Below, in pieces: positions 26,501-35,255 of a DNA stretch of 64,000 nucleotides (the first letter of the stretch is position 1; the number at the start of each line of letters is the position of its first letter). The stretch spans positions 32,093,994 to 32,157,993 of the forward strand of contig OZ022259.1 of the NCBI GenBank assembly GCA_963978905.1. Direction: 5' to 3'. The position numbers and the translations under genes were made by a program. Below the pieces are notes generated by a model, which saw only the letters and a list, made by a program, of their open reading frames with translations, ran no database searches and was not told the origin of the DNA. This DNA comes from Trichostrongylus colubriformis (Eukaryota > Nematoda > Chromadorea > Rhabditida > Trichostrongylidae).

Positions 26501-29500
26501 AACGATGTGACCGTAATCTTGATTAATATAATTTTTGGTTAATTCATTTTCACAAATACATTTATTTTTAATGATTTCTTTTAGCTCAGAATTGGTTAAG
26601 TTTTTTAAAAGGCTATTATAATTGTAAACTATATTGGAAACTGGTCTATTATAGGTATATATAATTCTGATTGGGATGATTTCTTTATTAGTGTGATTAT
26701 TTTTAAGTATATCCCTTAATTTGGGCGAGTTAAATATTTTATTAAAAGGTAACTTATCATATACCTTACTATTAAAATTAATAAGAATGTTATGGAATAT
26801 TTTATTATTATTATTTTATTATTAAGTCTCTGAGTCCAGATATGTAAGTGCAGGAAGGACAGCGAAATCGACGAAATGGTTGCGGAGCCGGATGTTCTTC
26901 GCCTTCTTCACACTCTTTCGATGTTCTTAAAGGCTGCCACATCACACGTTTCCTTCTGCTCAGCTCTGGTGCCATTCAGTCAAGTCATTCATCATATAGT
27001 CTTCCCGACGGTACCTAATAGTTGTAAGGATTCAGTGTTGTTCGTTCTGTTGAGCTTGAATGACCTTCCCTCCCGTGCCTCGCCATCCAGTCGAGGTACG
27101 TTCTCGAGAGCGGCGCTGAAACATTTGGGGGAGATGGCGTCGCCTGGTCAAACCATCCTGTTCACATCGATGATGATCTCCTCGTAGGATTTCAGTATTG
27201 TGCTGTTCGGTGAATCTCCTCCTGAAGTTGATATAGAGTTCATGAAGTATTCTTATGTACTCATTTGGTACACCCTGGTTTTGCAGGGCTCGATTACCGC
27301 TTCCATCTCGACGGAGTCGAAGGCTTCCCAAATCAATGAATGTGAGACATAACGTCTCGTACTCGTATCATCTTGAACTCTCGCGACACTTCATTGAGCC
27401 TAGTGACCGTTTGGATTGTACTGTCCTCTCCGGCTTGTTCGCACAGCTTTCCTTTGTTTAAAGTTCTGCCAATCCTATTCAAGATGACTCTATTAAATAG
27501 CTCGCAGAATATAGAAATAGTATAGAGGAGAAATAATATAGAGGCACATTGGACGATAATAGGCAATCGTGTGGATCTCCTTTCTTATACAGCAACACAG
27601 TCCTGCTGGTGTTCCATAAGGTGGGTGCCTTGCAATTCCAGCAGGTAGCGTGTGAAGAGTAAGGCCAGAATTTTGACAATAGCTGACGGTGAATTCTACA
27701 CATGTTCCAGTCTGTCGGGGCCGGGAACGACCATCCTTCACCGGCGAAATGGACACGGACTTTGCAAGGAAGAACTAAAGGAAGGGCATATCCATCTCGT
27801 TTCAATTTGCTTTTGAGCAAGGGAACACGGCTATCAAAAAGATCAGAGTAGAAGTCGTAAATGACCTCTTCCGTTGCCCTTCAGGCGACAGTAACTGTAC
27901 CGTCAGGATGCCGGCGACAGGGTATTTTCGTCCAACAGTTGGCGAAACTTCGGCGAGCATTACGGATGCTCCTACCTCAGCCTCGCTGCTGGTCTTCTCT
28001 CCTTGAGATATCCTTTTATTGCCTCTCTACATTGCTTCGTAAGCTCGTATGTCAGTTGCTACTAACATGCGGCTCGTGCTGCTCCACGTTGGCGCTTCAG
28101 CTTGAGAGTTCCCGAAGAAAGAGGCCTCCTTGTATTTCAAACTCTTGCCGTCCTAGCACTACCAGGAGATTCAACTAGTCGTTGTACTCGCCGTCGATGC
28201 GTTCGATGACGTGATCCTCCCTTCGTCAGAAATGAAGAAGTCCCAGTTGATGAGTCTTGGGTCTTGGATTTCTGGGAATTTCGCGGATCGCTCTTCACGT
28301 ATCGAAAAGAGGGACCTTGAGCGGATGAGTCAATGGTCTGATTCCATATAGAACTTCGCAACAACAGCAACGTTGGTCAAGCAAGACCTTCGATTGAAGA
28401 TGACGTGATCAATCTCGTTATGGGATTGCCCACTGAGAGACTCCCCAGCCCATCGTTGATGAGAGGGCTCTTGGTACTGTGAGTTACCATGGATGGAATT
28501 GGTCGACATAATGAACTCAGAAAGCCTTTCACCCGGCTCATTCCTTCCGTTCCGTGAGTCCCGATGTGAAGGTCGTTACCCGTTCTTCTAGGGTCGATTG
28601 TAGCATTGAAATCGCCGACGATGACCTTGAAGAAGGTATGGTCTCCGTTATATTAGGTTGTTCCAAAAGCCTTGTAGTATTTTTTTCATCATCACTTTTT
28701 ATTTTTTTTCGTCCAACAAATAACAATTAGGCAACAACGTATTGACCATTGTTATCGGCCACCCTCTGCCACTTCACAGGAAAATCGTTGATTCCCTTCT
28801 CCCAGAGCTCCGGGGGCTTCTGAGAGTCGAAAAAGTCAGCGATCGCCTTCGCAAGCAAGTCATAATCAAAGAATTTTCTCTTGGCCAGAAAGGGTTCGAG
28901 AGGATGGGTAAGGTGATAGCCAGAAGGGGCAATGTCTGGAGAGTATGGCGGGTGGGGCAGCACATCCCAGTCGAGCTCCTATGACTTGGCCTGGGTACTT
29001 TTCGCGAAATGGGAGCGAATTCGGAGCGGGGTCGTCAGTGGTGTCTGTCTCGCCTTGTACCAGCACCTCGCAGAAAAGCATTCCTTTCGCGTCCCAGAAC
29101 CAGCACAGTCCCAAGCGTGGTTTGTCTTTCATGTCAATCTCGCCGTTGCTGAAGCTGATGAGCCAGCGTTGCACGGTCTCGTAGCTCACACATCCCTTGC
29201 CCAATGCAGCGCTGATGGAGTGGCAAGCTTCCGTCGTTTTGGTGCCGCAAGACCGCTCATTTTATGTAGATGACACCGCGAGTTGGGTGGGTATCGACAA
29301 CGGGCATTGTAGCTCTCTCCACGGGATCTGGTGAGTTAATATATATTTTCCTAGAAAGCTTAGGGCACGTTCTAGCATTCCTGAACCGCCTGGACCTGGT
29401 CCCTTGACGACGACGAGCTCGAGGTGAACAAGAGTTACTGATTTTTTTTTTTGGAAAAATACTACAAGACTTCTGGCACAACCTAATAGATCCTCGAGCT

Positions 29501-32500
29501 TGTCTTCGTCATAGCTTGATGTTGGTGCGTAGGCGACGAAGATGGTCAAAACTGGAATTGAACGACATCTTTCAATCGCAAGTCCGATTGGGGTTGTCAG
29601 ATTTCTGTATAAATCGATGTTCATGGCCAAGCGCGAGTTCAAAAGCGCCCACATCACCAAGGCCTCACTAGTGGCATTTATCAAGGGGAAGTTCTTCTCC
29701 AGTCTGGTAAACGGCGATGCCCTCTCGTCTCGGTCAGTCCAATGACGTCATACCTGATCTGCTTGGCTTGCATCATCAGATTTCGATACTCGCTTCCGAT
29801 GCAAGGTTTCGTGCGTTGAAAGTACAGATCACCATATTAATCCTTCTCGATTTAGGCAGCCTGTCATAGCCCTGAGATTGTAGTAGCCTCTCTCAAGCGG
29901 TCTTACCCAACGCTGCAGTATTGAGAGGTCCTTCATGTTCAAGGAGTGAGGCCCATACATACTGCTGTTTGGGGAAAGGTGAAGAATCACGAGTAGCTCA
30001 AGAGGCTCTGTCGTGGGAGCAGGGTATACTCCGGGGAGTTAGACAGGCTATCCCGTAGTAGACTTGAGGCTTGTTTATTAGACCGCTTCCCATGTACTTC
30101 GCAGTCGTTTAAATGTAAGTTTTCGGGAAACCCGAATGGTGGATGCCGACTACATCATACAGAACACCCTCACACGTATAAAAGAATCGACTGCATGATC
30201 ACAGAGGGCCTGAATCAGCCCAGCACGAGAGTACGTCTCCTGAATCCTCCTGCGTCTCAGGGCAAGTACATGATGGCTTTTGGTCCGCGATTAGCTCCTT
30301 ATCCGCCACCTGGGGTCACGCTACGAAACCATACCACCTAACGGCTCGATATTCTTCAGCGAGAGGCCCCTCGGTAAAGGAGATCCGTGCAGTAGAGGAA
30401 TAATCGATGAAAATTTTGACAATTAAGACACCCCACACTTTCCAACCCAAAATGCCACTCCCCTTCGAAGGAACTTCGACGGAGCCTTAATCCTGCTCCT
30501 TTCCTTTATCATGTCTCCGCTTGGGCGTATTGTTGGCTGCGTCTCAAAACTAGTCATAGCTTAGCTCTGACTTTGCAGCAAAGATGCGAAGCAGGCAAAT
30601 ACTTTCACAAATGAAAATCAGCGGCTATAGGACAGTTAAATTGAGCTGGTTAATGACAACTTCTTTGCTTTTTCTAACGTGGTTACTCTGGACATGTACT
30701 TTCGTTTCTGCGTGCCATTTAAAGGTAATTCAACCCAATATGACTCACCTCGTCAAAGCCATTTGGTACACTTTGTGATGTAGGAAATGCATCGAAATGG
30801 AGCAAACCGTCGAGCACCAGCACACCACTCACACTAGCATTTGAGATCGTAAGATACGGTAACAGAACCTCCTCGACAAACGCATGACTTCCAGCGAAAG
30901 CATTAAATATAGCAAACTTATTTGCCTTCTTACACGTAGACAAATCCTTCATTGCACCAATTCGTTTCTATCGGATGTAGCGGCTGCCGTACCTGATGCT
31001 TCAAATCGAAAAGAGCGTAGATTATGGTATGAAGTCGTCTATAGACTTGATCAAATGTGGCCAATGTTCGTGCCGTTTCCAACACGGCCGCAACACCTGA
31101 GCCGTTGTCGTCCACTCCTGTAGTATTCACTGATTGTTTCCGCTTTCCGAATCAATTGGTGGAGAAGATGTGGTAACTGACTCACCTGGAACTCCCTCTT
31201 CGGTATCGTAATTGGCAGCCACAATGACAACCTTATCATTGGGAGTGCCATAATGAGGTCCCTCCTGGATACTCAGCAGATTAACACCGATTTCGTCCTA
31301 AAAAGGTTACGCTCAGAAGAAGATAGGGTAAAGTAAGTCCAAATAACTTACGCTGCGCGCTTATTTTTTGCTAGACATTATCTTTGCAACTACAGTGGAT
31401 TATTCGCTCCGACGGTGTGGGTAATTAGAAAATTGCAAGCGCTGCAGCGAGTGCACAGTTACAGGAGGGACTACCCTGGTTATCGAAAGGTGTGATTTCA
31501 AAGGGGCCTAAACTACTTGAGAAAAGTCGAGATATGTCAAATTGTCCAAGTTCTAATTTTTCACATTGTGTATACATCGTACGTGCATATTGTTATTAAA
31601 AGCATTGTCCATAGAATATGCTTTTAGTTGTTGAGTTATACTCAAATACATGTGTAGGTGAGTTGTATTGAGCGGACTTCACAGGCTCACATTGGAAGTA
31701 ATTGATGCAAATATGATGCTGACAGGTCTAAAGGAATATTCTTGAGACTGTCATTTAGTTCGATATTATTACACAAATTGCTGCTACAGTTCTAAACACC
31801 TTCAGTTAGGAAAGAACAACCTGTGACAGCCGCATGTTGTCACATCTCAGCTCAAAATGGAACTATGGATACACACTTACAATACGGGAATTAACAAACA
31901 AATAGCAATCCATAAAGAGGTGTCAGTTTGAACTCGCGTGGCACCGTCGTAAAGGTGGAAAAAAGCGCGCTGTAGCCAACCAGTTAAACTGATCCAGTTC
32001 TATTAAAGGTACACCTTACAACAAATCTTGAGCGTTATCGCGCCCACTACTGAAAGCAGGGATTCTGATTCACTCATTAGAGAAGAAAAAACGAACGAGA
32101 AGTCCTACCAACACCGAAAATGGAGCACCCTAAACAGTACTCGTATGAGTAATGCAGCATAGAAGCGACTCCTTACCTAATATTATCATTCGAATTTCAG
32201 CGGTAACACTTGTTTCATCCTGTCTTCACTGTTAGACTTTCTGCCTCATCCCATCCAATCGTGGGATAGTTCGCAAGCTACCTTCGCCACTTAAACGTCA
32301 CGTTGGATATTGGTTCGTCCAATGTAGATTCGGTTGGGTAGGCGCGGTTTCAGTGCAGTTCGAGAGGGCATAGCGCCGTGAGAATGCGCTTTGACGCCGC
32401 GACAAGGGTGAAGCCTGATGGGTTCCCCAAGGGTCTACTTGCCCCAGGAAGGTAAGCGACTGATCTGATTATTGCGTAGTGTGCCTTTGATGATCATCAA

Positions 32501-32809
32501 TTGCTAAGTACGCGTTATCGTTAGTTTAAACCAACCGTGTCCTCTGAACTGAATGTGTGGCTGATCACATGCAGACCGAGGCGTTCGAATGTCTGCCGCA
32601 CTGCAATTCTCGTTTGTGACTTTTCAGAAGGGGTGAACCTGACATGAGCCTCTTCACAATTTACTCAGGCACATATGCTAATGGAGCATTGTGAATACTT
32701 ACCGGGGTATTGATAAGAATCGTGACAAATCGTCGTGAAGCCTATCGATGCTCGCGATTTGCGCCCATATTCCCAAAACTGGCCATAACACTACAATTCG
32801 AACCGACAT
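17525..32809 (-). CDS. Secreted M28-family peptidase homologue, probable pseudoenzyme
   Basis: Ten - strand exons fit in phase: 32703-32809, 32536-32638, 31186-31297, 30993-31117, about 30749-30946 (its 5' end could be 30946, 30928, 30925 or 30916, all in frame), 20160-20320, 19983-20102, 19637-19728, 17652-17786 and 17525-17586 (TGA), about 394-404 residues. Exon 1 starts MSVRIVVLWPVLGIW, a likely signal peptide, six bases after AATTTCAG, a possible spliced-leader acceptor. M28 landmarks are present in order: GVDDNGSG (metal-bridging Asp), GSHAFV, VLDGLLHF, GDYIQLIGR, and ADHSSFF in place of SDHxxFW. M28 enzymes are zinc aminopeptidases or carboxypeptidases. Here the usual AHYDS is ANYDT and the usual FDLEE is FDLKH, so two zinc ligands and the catalytic Glu appear lost. 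Intron 5 is about 10 kb of nested transposons. Family assignment is confident; activity loss is inferred. Confidence 0.85.
18246..18537. mobile_element. MITE with GCGCGC-containing terminal inverted repeats (copy 1)
   Basis: The element begins ACCAGTTGGCTGGCGC and ends with the inverted GCGCCAGCCAACTGGT; the inverted repeats continue inward through CTGCGCGCGATTCATG. The interior is non-coding and holds a duplicated GACCACAxCGGAGCGGAGAT block. It lies in intron 8 of the M28-like gene beside a GATAAG-monomer repeat. Related copies are at 41812-42058 and about 39964-40226. Confidence 0.82.
18541..19625 (-). repeat. GATAAG-monomer interspersed repeat, copy a
   Basis: Read on the - strand it starts CCTACTATATATAATTCGC, passes through a GTCTGTGTG-type tract and TCACGAAATTCATATCTCGC, then degenerate ~145-bp monomers each containing GATAAGATTCGATAAGGAGC-like cores, and ends in a unique tail with TAGTCTAGCGGTCGA. 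It begins about 11 bases past the exon 8 donor of the M28-like gene and fills part of that intron. Confidence 0.8.
20427..20820. repeat. Palindromic element with two head-to-head tRNA-like arms
   Basis: Left and right halves are reverse complements: GATAACTGCTGTTTAG at the left matches CTAAACAGCAGTTATC-like sequence at the right. Each arm carries a tRNA-like sequence, at 20520-20591 (- strand) and 20649-20719 (+ strand). The tRNA-like part has acceptor GTGTCGG/CCGACAC (the + strand arm starts TTGTCGG, one mismatch), D stem GTGT/GCAC, a box A match TAGTGTAATGG, a T arm with a perfect box B GGTTCGAGTCC, and a roughly pairable anticodon arm. The base before the would-be GGA anticodon is C rather than T, so a working tRNA is doubtful. 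It sits in intron 5 of the M28-like gene. Confidence 0.85.
20917..21647. mobile_element. ~730-bp MITE-like element, mariner-type ends (copy 2)
   Basis: It resembles the element at 4952-5690 along its whole length, including the end TTTTTGGCACCCCTG followed by TA. The left end has CAGAGGTGCC. It interrupts the head of a GATAAG-monomer repeat: CTATCCTACT lies just to its left and the GTGTCTGTTGGTGTG tract to its right, so it inserted after that repeat. Confidence 0.82.
21655..23130 (+). repeat. GATAAG-monomer interspersed repeat, copy b, with a 293-bp higher-order duplication
   Basis: After TCATATCTCGCGTCGCAG come successive ~146-bp monomers, each with a GATAAGATTCGAT(A/G)AGGAG core, a TTTCxxCTTTCGG stretch and a GGTGGGATGGGxACAT stretch. 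Blocks 21870-22162 and 22163-22455 are near-identical 293-bp dimers, so a recent dimer duplication occurred. The tail from about 22700 has GTGAACATATTTTGTTCTG and the CGATAAGCATCGATAACTGG segment shared by other copies. Confidence 0.85.
23405..23550 (+). repeat. Single arm of the tRNA-like palindrome
   Basis: From GGTAAATATGCCATTCAAAA to GCATCCTTGTAGTTGAGAG this matches the right half of the 20427-20820 palindrome. The tRNA-like part is 23449-23518, with acceptor GTGTCGG/CCGACAC perfectly paired and box B GGTTCGATTCC intact, but a base is missing in the D-stem region. It directly follows an orphan MITE end (GTGCGATAGCCCAACTGGT). Confidence 0.75.
24465..24492 (-). other. Hairpin with TGATGA and GAAA boxes downstream of the AT-rich RT
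   Basis: On the - strand the sequence ACTCGTTTGATGAAGAGG continues to GCGAAACGAGT. ACTCGTTT pairs with AAACGAGT around a 12-base loop. The TGATGA and GAAA boxes recall hammerhead cores known from Penelope-like elements, but stem II is lacking, so this is only suggestive. Confidence 0.35.
24821..26815 (-). CDS. Reverse transcriptase of Penelope-like type, no GIY-YIG domain seen
   Basis: The frame is open from 26815 to the stop at 24821, 664 codons, but has no ATG in its first ~180 codons, so the start is missing (5' truncation). From the N-terminus: a conserved-looking YGHIVTGNLDII...LRNLLKKG block; FCPLDKANNNYGLI (the xDKxxxxV-type position of Penelope-like RTs); ALPKLHKNPIKFRFI; the FSADFTDMFTNLKH catalytic-Asp motif; RGVPQGGNFSPLLADL; and YRYMDDLLIIHN with the RT DD pair. 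The LPKLHK and DFTDMFTNL-type spacing resembles Penelope-like RTs rather than LINE RTs. After the RT there is only ~100 residues rich in Lys, Ile and Asn; no GIY-YIG is visible. A related degenerate copy is at 49139-49583. Codon use is strongly AT-biased. Clade assignment is inference. Confidence 0.75.
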   Translation of the reverse strand, partial: NNNNKIFHNILINFNSKVYDKLPFNKIFNSPKLRDILKNNHTNKEIIPIRIIYTYNRPVSNIVYNYNSLLKNLTNSELKEIIKNKCICENELTKNYINQDYGHIVTGNLDIIEEDNLRNLLKKGTKFRIDFGINRIEIKNNYNQIVQKVITYYKNRYKLDSFKVTIIKKLFNNLYRHKSKPILDTNTVNAHDKKAFFPLNAIKRYQREFVFCPLDKANNNYGLICKKFYLQVLMKEMGITYDEFLEIYRYQNTNNTYEMILDVDRESLIQKHKYFCLNNKLNINTEGEIPVIYALPKLHKNPIKFRFITGAYNSSIKPLAQELHTIFTYMKKHFLNYTKVIQNRNKTIKLYWSISNINISNELSSIKGDNLRLFSADFTDMFTNLKHTLIINNMAEFLKRCFNNAGKKYIATNGYKIFYTNGNDNKMKGYRNYNIQEVLYMIDYLLNNSYCLFGNNLYRQTRGVPQGGNFSPLLADLTLSVMEYNYSITDQYNDNNLFIPYRYMDDLLIIHNLNEKEIDDKLKIVYKNELELKKTHKDYSSCSYLDLSINIVNNKIITKLYNKTDDFDFKVIKFPQRDTNISNINKSAVIYTETLRIANTCSIYEDFANKILEIKEVLKYNGYKEEFIIANIVKCLYKNKFICYKYCKTGDLKSIKKLVVGILG
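28653..29486 (-). mobile_element. Internally deleted mariner transposon (834 bp)
   Basis: Terminal inverted repeats TTAGGTTGTTCCAAAAGCC and, at the other end, inverted GGCACAACCTAA with AAAATACTACAAGAC are flanked by TA on both sides (28651-28652, 29487-29488). On the - strand an N-terminal helix-turn-helix piece (VSYETVQRWL, around 29120-29170) and a C-terminal piece with LPHPPYSPDIAPS and WEKGINDFPVKWQ (28727-28963) remain, while most of the catalytic core between them is missing. A full mariner is about 1.3 kb. It sits inside LINE copy A, so it is younger than that LINE. Confidence 0.87.
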
Positions 32810-33009
32810 TTGGAGCTGAAATTGTAGTACGTAAGTAGCAAAAAAAACAAAGCAAACATGCGAGTGCGAATTAGTGTGGTCTTGTGCAACCAGAATGGCA
32901 GTCAAGTCTAGAAATATTCATCCCATAAAATGAGCTATCCAATTTTGAGCATTATAAGACGTTCTCGAGCTCATCTGCGCAAGAAAAATACAAAAAAAAA
33001 CAAAAAAAC

Positions 33010-33205
33010 TTCCACGAAAGTTGCTACAAGGATGCTGAGTCATAGGCAAAAGCTCCGGTGTGGACGGGACTCGAACCCGCACCTCATGCTTGGTTCGAGT
33101 CCCGTCTGACACCGAACTTTTTGCCCATAAGAGCATCCTTGTAGTGACTTTTGCATCGCGGGCTGCGGCGATAATCAGCAGCTATCAAAAATATCAAAAT
33201 CACTT
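33010..33205. repeat. Collapsed copy of the tRNA-like palindrome
   Basis: The - strand T-arm half (GGACGGGACTCGAACCCGC, 33061-33079) is followed after a few bases by the + strand half (GGTTCGAGTCCCGTCTGAC) with the central parts of both tRNA-like bodies lost. Outer arms GTTGCTACAAGGATGCTGAG and GCATCCTTGTAGTGAC match the 20427-20820 element. It lies upstream of the M28-like gene. Confidence 0.75.
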
Positions 33206-34680
33206 CCACGAAATTCACGATAAGCCATTATTTAGGCAAACACACACACAGTTAGGTAAAGTCCTATTTTGGGCCTGCGTGGAAAACGTGGCGCAAGCCA
33301 CATGGATGGAAATTGTGGGTGGCACACCACTGTTATGAAAAAACCTATGTTGGAAAAGTGGGCCCAGTGCTCAAGACCCTTTAAGAATCGTAGCATAGTA
33401 TGATAAGCGGCCAACAAAGCAAGAGGCGGAATCTTGTGGTGCTGGACGTTACCTCTTAACCAATCAATCTTGATTGTTTCCATATTAGTTTGGACCTCTC
33501 GTCAATAGAGGAGTGCCACAGAAATGTACACTGTCCGATTAAACGCTTCCGCTCTCCTTGTACTTCCGGGCGTTGCTGTCTGGCTCAGGCTCCCGCCAAG
33601 AATCCTTCAACGGGGGAGAATGGTATTTTTAGAAAATTTCATCGACATATTCTGACATGTATGCGCCCTCACACCCTCGAGATACCCCATGCACCGCTGA
33701 GGAAATTTCGGACGGGTTGGTTGACGTCTAAAAATAAAGTTGTTGGTTGATAACCCTACCTTGTACTAGTTGTACTACGTGACAGTGGTATGGTTTTGAC
33801 TTTTTTCGGGGGGAGGGGGCGGACTAGGTAGAGACGCCTCAGATGCGTCGACTAGAGGGGAAGGTCGTCGTATAGGAGAAGGAGAAAAGAGGTCGCACCA
33901 TTTCATGAAATTTCGGGGATAGATCGTTCTGGAGACCCTCTTGGAGGGGGGGGGGGGGGGGAGGGGAGGAATGCAGTTTTTCGGAAACTTTCCCGGACTT
34001 AGGTTTCACTCTGGTTATGCGCAAGTCGCTACAGGAAAGGGAAAAGACCTTCAACCGTTTCCAGAAAAAAAGAAGGTCGGCACTTTTTTAGGGGTTCTTC
34101 TACAGGGTGTTCGGCTGCAACTCGGCCGTAATGATCCAATCCACTGCCGAAGGAAATAGATAGATCGATCAAACTGAAAGTCTGGGCGAAACTGAGAAGT
34201 CATGTACGTATGCATATGAGAAAAATCATGTGAAAGAAAATAGCATCGCAGTCGAAAGTAACCTAAGAAAAAACAAAACTACTCGGAAATTTCTCCCTTA
34301 GCGGGGAAGAGTAGGATTTGAAGCTGCACATTGTAATCAAAAGAGAGCTGTAACTTGAAGAAATGTTCTTTCATTTCTCTGAGGAGAAAAGAAAGAGGTA
34401 CGCTTCTCATTTGGGTGCTAAGCGACATTCTGGAAACAATAGTACCCACCGGTGAAGCGACAGGGCGCCAAACATCGATGTGAAAATTGACAGTTCTAAA
34501 GCGCTGGTCCGTTGACGGTCTGTTTGCATTTCGTTGTTCGCACTAATTAAGAAAGCAGCCAACGCTAAAAAAAGATACAACAAATTCAGGAAGTTCTCCG
34601 ATTTCCCCTGCAGTTTTGCTCGAACGTCGCTTTTATACGTTCCAACTAACACACCAAACTTACAAAAATCCCACTATATA
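33206..34680. other. Non-coding stretch upstream of the M28-like gene
   Basis: No gene is supported. It contains a 16-base G run at 33946-33961. One - strand stretch (about 34452-34603) after a TTTTTTTAG acceptor encodes TSALELSIFTSM and SLHRW, faintly like the C-terminal part of NRF-6-type acyltransferases, but no partner exon was found. Confidence 0.35.
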
Positions 34681-35195
34681 TTAGGTTTTCGAAAATTTTT
34701 TTCTTTCGTTTTTTGAAGCAATTCATTTTTACACTTTATTACAAAACACCGAGCATACAATGATACAGGCTAATCACCATCTTCTTCTACCATTCTTCGC
34801 CACCTTTCAGGCAAATTTGCTATGCCATCCGCATGGAACCGTTCTGGCTTTGATTCGAAGAAGTTGCACAAAACCGTTCCATGTCATCTTCACTATTGAA
34901 GGGTTTCTTTTGAGTGGAAAGGAAAAGGTGATAATCTGATGGAGCAAGGTCAGGGCTATAAGGTGGATGGGGCAGCACTTTTCATCCAAGCTCGAGAATT
35001 CTTTTGGCGAGTCGCTTTTGCTGTAGGGGGAGCACTGTCGTGTAGGAGAAGAATTGTGTCATGGTTCGGACGTTTCTCTGTGATTTTTGCGACCAGAATA
35101 TACCGCTGCTGACAGTATAGGTCTGCTGTTGTTAGGTTGTAAGGAAAATTCTGGCCGCCTTGGCGCGTTCGCAAGACAAATTCAAATTTCAAAGC
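34681..35195 (-). pseudogene. Mariner transposase fragment (3' half)
   Basis: The - strand encodes LLLHDSAPPTAKATRQK, a variant of the mariner HDNARPH region, and after a frameshift VLPHPPYSPDLAPSDYHLF, the hallmark around the third catalytic Asp, then DDMERFCATS. Its outer end at 34681 is TTAGGTTTTCGAAAA preceded by TA. The N-terminal half and other terminus are missing and frames are broken, so it is dead. It differs in sequence from the mariner at 28653-29486. Confidence 0.85.
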
Positions 35196-35255
35196 GCCTC
35201 AGCATGCATTAAATTAAAGGTGGTGCTCCTTAGATAGACAAAAAGTTGCTCTTTC

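Larger units (their letters stand above)
24264..26823 (-). mobile_element. AT-rich Penelope-like RT element inserted in LINE copy A
   Basis: This 2.56-kb block is much more AT-rich than its surroundings and splits LINE copy A exactly where copy B is continuous. The hexamer AAGTCT occurs at both junctions (24258-24263 and 26824-26829), suggesting a 6-bp target duplication. It contains one long RT frame (separate entry) and a 3' region with a hairpin at 24465-24492. No direct terminal repeats are visible, and the 5' end runs into an AT-only tract, so it is probably 5'-truncated. Confidence 0.82.
23886..30388 (-). mobile_element. RTE-like non-LTR retrotransposon, copy A, interrupted by two later insertions
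   Basis: The - strand carries degraded endonuclease (TIFVAYAPTSSYDED region near 29520), reverse transcriptase (27330-27820) and C-terminal (23895-24200, RRRSEIR and GARKIHWTILTRD) segments, colinear with copy B at 43001-46327. Frames are broken by stops and frameshifts. A 12-bp target-site duplication GCAG(T)(A/G)GAGGAA flanks it (23874-23885 and 30389-30400, one mismatch). An AT-rich RT element (24264-26823) and a mariner (28653-29486) are nested inside; without them it is about 3.1 kb. It lies antisense-free, in the same orientation as the host M28-like gene, in intron 5. Confidence 0.87.

Noticed and set aside
30947..30967. M28-like exon 5 starting at the AG at 30968
   Set aside because: It would leave a 25-nt intron, too short to splice; later in-frame acceptors are used instead.
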